A stretch of DNA of 9,700 nt from NCBI GenBank assembly GCA_003650445.1, contig QMQE01000088.1, positions 1 through 9,700 on the forward strand. The letters are read 5' to 3'. The DNA comes from Acidobacteriota bacterium (lineage in GTDB: Bacteria; Acidobacteriota; Holophagae; Thermotomaculales; Thermotomaculaceae). The position numbers and the translations under genes are program-made. Positions 6,360 to 9,700 of the stretch are shown piece after piece. The notes below the pieces were generated by a model. The model searched no databases. It was not told the origin of the DNA and saw nothing but the letters and a program-made list of their open reading frames with translations. Each line of letters begins with the position of its first letter. Positions within the stretch are counted from its first letter, which is position 1.

Positions 6360-7310
6360 ATGAAACTGAAAAAGATATTTCTGCTGGTGGGGATACTCCT
6401 TGCCGGCTTTACACTGAGAGGAGAAGAGCCAGTGAAATACAATAAATTAACGCCCGAAGAAACCCGAGTGATTCTGCAGAAGGGAACGGAGCGCCCCTTC
6501 AGCGGGAAATATGACAAATTCAACAAGACCGGTACTTATGTCTGCAAACGTTGCAATGCTCCACTTTACGAGTCCCATGATAAATTCGATGGACATTGCG
6601 GATGGCCGAGTTTTGACGACGAAATCCCCGGTGCCGTTAAACGGATTCCCGATGCGGACGGAAGACGTACGGAAATTGTGTGTGCCAATTGCGGAGCCCA
6701 TCTTGGCCATGTATTTATCGGGGAGCATTTTACAAGGAAGAACACGCGGCACTGTGTTAATTCTGTTTCACTATTGTTTATTCCGAAAGGCGAACCGCTC
6801 CCCTCATTAATCAAGGAGTCGGAGCCTCGTAGGGAAGTCGCAGTATTTGCAGGGGGCTGTTTTTGGGGCGTGGAGGCGCTCTTGAAAGAGAAAAAAGGTG
6901 TGCTGGAAACCACTGTTGGGTATACCGGCGGACATAAACCCCACCCCAGCTACAAAGATGTCAGTTACACCAATACCGGTCACGCCGAGGCTGTGCAGAT
7001 CATATTTGATCCGGATGTCGTTTCCTATCGGGAACTCTGCAAATATTTTTTTGAGATTCACGACCCGACCCAGTGGAATCGACAGGGTCCCGACGTGGGC
7101 GTGCAGTACCGCTCCGAGATTTTCTACACCAGTGATGACCAGAAAAAGGTGGCAACGGAAGTGATTGCAGAACTGGAAAAGAAAGGCTACGAGGTTGCCA
7201 CGAAGGTGAGAAAAGCAAAACGCTTCTGGATAGCGGAAGAATATCATCAGGACTACTACACAAAAACCGGTAAAACCCCGTATTGCCATTTTTTTACCAA
7301 ACGTTTCTGA
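6360..7310 (+). CDS. msrBA: Exported bifunctional methionine sulfoxide reductase, MsrB-MsrA fusion
   Basis: This 316-residue enzyme repairs oxidised methionine: the MsrB half reduces the R-sulfoxide and the MsrA half the S-sulfoxide. A signal peptide (about 1-22, MKLKKIFLLVGILLAGFTL) predicts a periplasmic site. The MsrB domain (about 30-145) has both zinc CxxC pairs (Cys62/Cys65 in CKRC and Cys108/Cys111 in CANC), Cys80 in HCGWPSFD, and catalytic Cys132 in RHCVNS. The MsrA domain (about 160-316) has catalytic Cys167 in GGCFWGVE, plus GYTGGHKPHPSYKDV, TGHAEAV and HDPTQWNRQGPDVGVQYRS; Cys309 near the end may help recycling. The order B then A is a known fusion type, opposite to the PilB-like A then B order. 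An exported enzyme needs an electron source from the membrane (DsbD/CcdA-type thiol relay), which is not in this window. It probably forms its own transcription unit. Confidence 0.96.
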   Translation: MKLKKIFLLVGILLAGFTLRGEEPVKYNKLTPEETRVILQKGTERPFSGKYDKFNKTGTYVCKRCNAPLYESHDKFDGHCGWPSFDDEIPGAVKRIPDADGRRTEIVCANCGAHLGHVFIGEHFTRKNTRHCVNSVSLLFIPKGEPLPSLIKESEPRREVAVFAGGCFWGVEALLKEKKGVLETTVGYTGGHKPHPSYKDVSYTNTGHAEAVQIIFDPDVVSYRELCKYFFEIHDPTQWNRQGPDVGVQYRSEIFYTSDDQKKVATEVIAELEKKGYEVATKVRKAKRFWIAEEYHQDYYTKTGKTPYCHFFTKRF

Positions 7311-7320
7311 GCGCGTTTGG
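7297..7320 (+). terminator. Hairpin at the end of msrBA, possible weak terminator
   Basis: CCAAACG (7297-7303) and CGTTTGG (7314-7320) can form a 7-bp stem whose loop holds the stop codon. There is no T-run after it, so it is a poor intrinsic terminator; a role in message stability is also possible. Confidence 0.3.
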
Positions 7321-7324
7321 CCTG

Positions 7325-7352
7325 TTATGGGTAATGGGTGAAGGGTGACAAA
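7325..7352. repeat. Degenerate heptamer tandem repeat, block 1
   Basis: Four consecutive 7-nt units: TTATGGG, TAATGGG, TGAAGGG and TGACAAA, the last strongly diverged. It resembles the short tandemly repeated heptamers known from filamentous cyanobacteria and seen in other intergenic DNA. Confidence 0.6.
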
Positions 7353-7423
7353 CTGGAAATGGATAAGAGAGAGAATTGCTCACTTCTCTGCCTTTTGTCA
7401 GCTCATCACCGTCACTCTGCTGA

Positions 7424-7447
7424 GTTGAAGTTGGAGTTGGAGTTTGG
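7424..7447. repeat. Degenerate hexamer tandem repeat
   Basis: Four consecutive units: GTTGAA, GTTGGA, GTTGGA and GTTTGG. The period is 6, unlike the flanking period-7 blocks. Confidence 0.6.
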
Positions 7448-7513
7448 CCAGGGGGGTTAATAAAATCAGGGAATTGGCAAATGTCGGTTCCCATCTCTTT
7501 CCGGTCAAAACAC

Positions 7514-7541
7514 TGAACACGGAACACGGAACACAGAATAC
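7514..7541. repeat. Degenerate heptamer tandem repeat, block 2
   Basis: Four consecutive 7-nt units: TGAACAC, GGAACAC, GGAACAC and AGAATAC. The two central units are identical. The unit differs from that of block 1. Confidence 0.7.
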
Positions 7542-7626
7542 TTCTTGTCACCTATCACTTTATCTTGCTTTTGCTCAACCTTGTTCGGCCTTAACGTCAA
7601 GTTGCGGCATTCCGTGTCGTTGTTTG

Positions 7627-7635
7627 TGATATACT
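7627..7635 (+). promoter_or_regulatory. Extended -10 promoter of the HAD operon
   Basis: TGATATACT is an extended -10 element (TGn then TATACT, 7630-7635). No good -35 is seen at normal spacing, which extended -10 promoters can tolerate. Transcription would start near 7642, only about 5 nt before the ATG at 7647. Confidence 0.5.
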
Positions 7636-7646
7636 CTTTTACTGTT

Positions 7647-8336
7647 ATGAGTTGTACACTTTTTATTGATGCGGACGATACACTTTGGGAGAATTTCGCT
7701 TATTTTGAAGCGGCAAGGGAGCGGTTTCTGGCCTGGATGGAGCAGGGAGGCTATGCGCGAAACGAAGTGGATGTGGTTTTGAATCGGATAGATTCGGAAC
7801 GAACTCATGAAATCGGATTTGGATCCATGGGGTATCGGGAGGCCATGCGTCGAACCATGCTGTTTTTTTATGAAAAAACAGGAAGGGAAAAGACAGCGAG
7901 AGACACGGTACTGCTGGACGAAATTCAGCGGAGTGTCCATCTTCATCCAGTGGAGTTGTATCCCGGTGTCGCAGAAACCCTGGCGTATTTACGGGAGAAA
8001 TATCCGCTTTTTCTTGTAACGAAAGGCGTGGAGGACGAGCAATCCGGAAAAGTGGAGAGAGCCAATGTGGCCGGTTATTTCAAAGATGTTTTTGTCATAC
8101 CGGATAAGACTCCGGCGCAGTACCGGGAGCTGATGAGCATACTCGCTATCAGTCCATGCGACGCATGGATGATTGGGAACAGCCCCCGTTCAGATATCAA
8201 TCCCCCTGCTGAAATCGGAATGGGTACGGTATTGGTGAAAAAGGAAAGGGCGTGGGATTTTGAGGAAGTACCGCTAAAACACAATGGGCGCTTCCATGAA
8301 ATCACGGACTTTCGGCAGTTAAAGGAGATTTTTTGA
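7647..8336 (+). CDS. HAD-superfamily hydrolase (phosphatase-like)
   Basis: A 229-residue haloacid dehalogenase-fold enzyme, most likely a phosphatase. Motif I is FIDADDTLW with nucleophile Asp8 and acid/base Asp10. Motif II is LVTKG with Thr125. Motif III Lys is probably Lys154 in IPDKTPAQY. Motif IV is MIGNSPRSDINP with Asp183, where Asn178 replaces the first acidic residue, a form seen in a subgroup of HAD proteins. A helical cap is inserted between motifs I and II (about residues 15-100). Substrate cannot be told. The ATG at 7647 gives a normal start just before motif I; extending upstream adds residues unlike HAD. No Shine-Dalgarno is seen before it, but an extended -10 box is, so the mRNA may be near-leaderless. 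The stop overlaps the next gene's start (TTGA at 8333-8336). Confidence 0.9.
   Translation: MSCTLFIDADDTLWENFAYFEAARERFLAWMEQGGYARNEVDVVLNRIDSERTHEIGFGSMGYREAMRRTMLFFYEKTGREKTARDTVLLDEIQRSVHLHPVELYPGVAETLAYLREKYPLFLVTKGVEDEQSGKVERANVAGYFKDVFVIPDKTPAQYRELMSILAISPCDAWMIGNSPRSDINPPAEIGMGTVLVKKERAWDFEEVPLKHNGRFHEITDFRQLKEIF
8321..8327 (+). promoter_or_regulatory. Ribosome binding site supporting a TTG start
   Basis: AAAGGAG lies 5 nt before the TTG at 8333, inside the last codons of the HAD gene. No ATG or GTG is as well placed near the N-terminus of the next protein, so TTG is the likely start. Confidence 0.75.
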
Positions 8337-9154
8337 GTAAGCAGGAATTGGACAAGCAGTTTGAATCAATTGATTTTCGGGAAAGGCTGGGCCTCCTGAA
8401 GGAACTGGGGCACTTGGCGCATCGCCTGTTGATGAACCACTACGGGAAGATTGAATCTTATGAATTTAAAGGTGAAGTGGATATTGTTACCGTTGCGGAT
8501 AAAGCGGTGGAGAAAGCTGTTGTTGAAAGGATTACTGCTCTTTTCCCCGACGACAGCATCCTCGCTGAAGAAGGAGGCACTCACCGGGGAAGAAGCGGTT
8601 GGAGCTGGGTCATTGATCCGCTGGATGGCACTACAAACTTTGCTCACAGTTACCCATTTTTCGCATTTTCCTGCGGTCTGAGATACAACGACGACACAAG
8701 AGCTGGACTGGTGGAGATTCCGGTGATGAGGGAAACGTTTTTCGCCACGAAGGATGGTGGCGCATTTCTGAATGAAAAACCCATTGCTGTTTCCACTGTC
8801 AATTGTGTGCGGCAGGCATTATTGGTTACGGGGTTGCCGTATTTCAGGGCAAAAGTAATGGATGAACTCTTTGCACCGATGCGGCAGGTGGCATTGAAGG
8901 GGCAGGGGCTTCGCCGGGGCGGTGCGGCATCGGTTGACCTCTGCTACGTGGCATGTGGCCGCCTGGACGGGTATTTTGAAATCGGGCTGAAACCATGGGA
9001 TATGGCAGCAGGAGAACTGATTGTCCGGGAAGCGGGGGGCAGATTGTCCGACTACCGTGGAAATCCTTTCACCATATTCGGCAAAGAACTGGTGGCCAGT
9101 AACGCTCTCATCCACAATGAACTTATTGAAGAGGTTCTGAATCCCAATGAATAA
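8333..9154 (+). CDS. Inositol monophosphatase family enzyme (SuhB-like)
   Basis: A 273-residue Mg-dependent phosphatase of the IMPase/SuhB/CysQ superfamily. The metal-site residues are all in place: Glu79 and Glu80 in AEEGG, Asp95, Asp98 and Thr100 in IDPLDGTTNF, and Asp223 in WDMAAGELIVREAGG. GTTNFAHSYPFFAFSCGL is the classic segment after the metal site. Substrates in the family include inositol phosphates, fructose-1,6-bisphosphate, PAP and histidinol phosphate. The sequence most resembles general IMPase, but the exact substrate is not readable. The start is TTG at 8333 with a strong ribosome site, overlapping the HAD stop by 4 nt. The 3' end overlaps the methyltransferase-like gene by 8 nt. 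A phosphatase pair (HAD plus IMPase) in one operon suggests sugar or polyol phosphate metabolism, which is an inference only. Confidence 0.94.
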   Translation: MSKQELDKQFESIDFRERLGLLKELGHLAHRLLMNHYGKIESYEFKGEVDIVTVADKAVEKAVVERITALFPDDSILAEEGGTHRGRSGWSWVIDPLDGTTNFAHSYPFFAFSCGLRYNDDTRAGLVEIPVMRETFFATKDGGAFLNEKPIAVSTVNCVRQALLVTGLPYFRAKVMDELFAPMRQVALKGQGLRRGGAASVDLCYVACGRLDGYFEIGLKPWDMAAGELIVREAGGRLSDYRGNPFTIFGKELVASNALIHNELIEEVLNPNE

Positions 9155-9700
9155 GGCGCTAATTCTCATTGCAAAGGGGATACTGGGGGCATACAATTTT
9201 TTGATTCCAAGAGAAAAATACACTGAAAATGATGATGTTGAGCTTGCGGAAATCCGTCAGTTTGCAAGAAAACGGACAGACATCAGCGATCATCTGGAAA
9301 CGCTGTACAGGGAAGCATTGGCAGTTCGGCCGAAAGTGATTGTGGAGCTGGGAGTACGGACCGGGGCATCGAGTTTTGCCTTGTCGCGGGCGGCTGAAAA
9401 AACAGACTCCTGGCTCATCAGCCTGGATATGGAACCGACTCTCTTTCATTCCGATTACAAAAATTGGCGGTTTGTTCAGGCAGACGACATTGAATTTGCT
9501 GAAAAGTTTTCTGAATTTGCAAAAGAAACCGGTTTCAAAAGGGCGATTGATTTTCTGTTTATTGATACCAGTCATACTTATGAACACACTCGCTCAGAAA
9601 TTCAGGCATGGACGTCTTTCCTGTCACCGGAAGGAACAATGGTTTTCCATGACACCAACATGAAACTGATTTTCAAACGAAAAGACGGTTCCCTCGGCGG
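9147..9700 (+). CDS. SAM-dependent methyltransferase-like protein (3' end outside window)
   Basis: The frame is open from the ATG at 9147 to the window edge (184 codons visible). The core is a Rossmann-type methyltransferase: motif I VIVELGVRTGASSFAL (about residues 69-84), an acidic residue after the second strand in LISLDMEP, then DFLFIDTSHTYEHTRSEIQAW and LSPEGTMVFHDTN. The IDxSHxYE...HD layout is that of the Methyltransf_24 / cephalosporin-hydroxylase-like (CmcI) group, often found near sugar and surface-polymer genes. The N-terminal 25 residues include a mildly hydrophobic helix (LILIAKGILGAYNFLI), possibly membrane-associated. The start overlaps the IMPase gene by 8 nt, with GAAGAGG at 9128-9134 as a plausible ribosome site. 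The substrate is unknown. Confidence 0.82.
   Translation, partial: MNKALILIAKGILGAYNFLIPREKYTENDDVELAEIRQFARKRTDISDHLETLYREALAVRPKVIVELGVRTGASSFALSRAAEKTDSWLISLDMEPTLFHSDYKNWRFVQADDIEFAEKFSEFAKETGFKRAIDFLFIDTSHTYEHTRSEIQAWTSFLSPEGTMVFHDTNMKLIFKRKDGSLG

Larger units (their letters stand above)
7338..7558. repeat. Imperfect inverted repeat spanning about 220 bp
   Basis: The left arm 7338-7351 (GTGAAGGGTGACAA) and right arm 7545-7558 (TTGTCACCTATCAC) match as inverse copies at 12 of 14 positions, with 8 perfect inner positions. The interval between them holds the hexamer block and second heptamer block. It could be the ends of a decayed non-autonomous element, or merely repeats in opposite orientation. 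No target duplication is clear. Confidence 0.4.
7311..7646. other. Non-coding region built from degenerate short repeats
   Basis: These 336 bp between msrBA and the HAD gene hold no convincing gene on either strand; open frames here translate to low-complexity text. The region contains two blocks of degenerate 7-nt repeats, one block of 6-nt repeats, a 14-nt imperfect inverted repeat and, at its end, the promoter of the HAD operon. A small stem (AGAGAA 7370-7375 with TTCTCT 7384-7389) is also present. The word TTGTCA...ATCAC occurs at 7395-7409 and 7545-7558, and inverted at 7338-7351. Confidence 0.75.

Noticed and set aside
6807..7289. 160-codon minus-strand open frame inside msrBA
   Set aside because: It is antisense to the conserved MsrA domain and resembles nothing known.
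7325..7541. Repeats considered as a CRISPR array
   Set aside because: The units are 6-7 nt, contiguous and degenerate, with no spacers and no cas genes nearby.
7294..7551. Minus-strand open frame of 85 codons across the repeat region
   Set aside because: The translation is low complexity derived from the tandem repeats, with no ribosome site of note.
7545..7646. Upstream extension of the HAD gene to a TTG at 7545
   Set aside because: The added 34 residues are unlike HAD proteins, have no ribosome site and would read through the promoter element and the inverted repeat.

Overview
The window is 9.7 kb of gene-dense bacterial chromosome. GC looks close to half by eye; no count was made. It suggests a Gram-negative organism. 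One gene encodes a lipoprotein resembling outer-membrane pilus-assembly (Tgl/PilF) proteins, the methionine sulfoxide reductase carries an export signal, and an HD-GYP protein has an extracytoplasmic sensor. The mix of a roadblock/LC7 protein, a Memo-family protein, a class III cyclase and HD-GYP is common in Deltaproteobacteria-like and Acidobacteria-like lineages and in uncultured phyla. The phylum cannot be fixed from the sequence alone. I see no tRNA, rRNA, CRISPR array, intact transposon or phage gene.

Region 1 (2-5986, plus strand) looks like one long, tightly packed transcription unit. It begins with the C-terminal part of a class III adenylate cyclase cut by the window edge. Next come a membrane HD-GYP phosphodiesterase for cyclic di-GMP, a TPR lipoprotein, a roadblock/LC7 (MglB-like) protein, the SRP receptor GTPase FtsY, a Memo-family protein, and a single-pass membrane protein of unknown function. 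Gaps are short or negative: the HD-GYP ATG lies 1 nt after the cyclase stop, roadblock and ftsY share one base, and Memo and the membrane protein overlap by 7 nt. Second-messenger signalling, a possible pilus-assembly lipoprotein and a small-GTPase-type regulator are thus linked to membrane targeting of proteins.

Region 2 (5987-7320) holds a small minus-strand gene of 93 codons, convergent with region 1. It is divergent from an exported, fused methionine sulfoxide reductase (MsrB domain first, then MsrA). The divergent gap contains an 8-bp perfect inverted repeat just upstream of a TATAAT box.

Region 3 (7311-7646) is non-coding and made largely of degenerate short tandem repeats: two heptamer blocks and one hexamer block. 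It also contains a 14-nt imperfect inverted repeat about 220 bp across.

Region 4 (7647-9700) is a second plus-strand operon: a HAD hydrolase, an inositol-monophosphatase-family enzyme with a TTG start, and a SAM-methyltransferase-like protein running off the window. All three are joined by short overlaps. The HAD gene has an extended -10 element so close to its ATG that its mRNA may be almost leaderless.

No clearly new system stands out. The points most worth a second look are the translational coupling of a roadblock protein to FtsY, the Memo/unknown membrane protein pair, the small minus-strand gene with its divergent operator-like site, and the repeat-built intergenic region.
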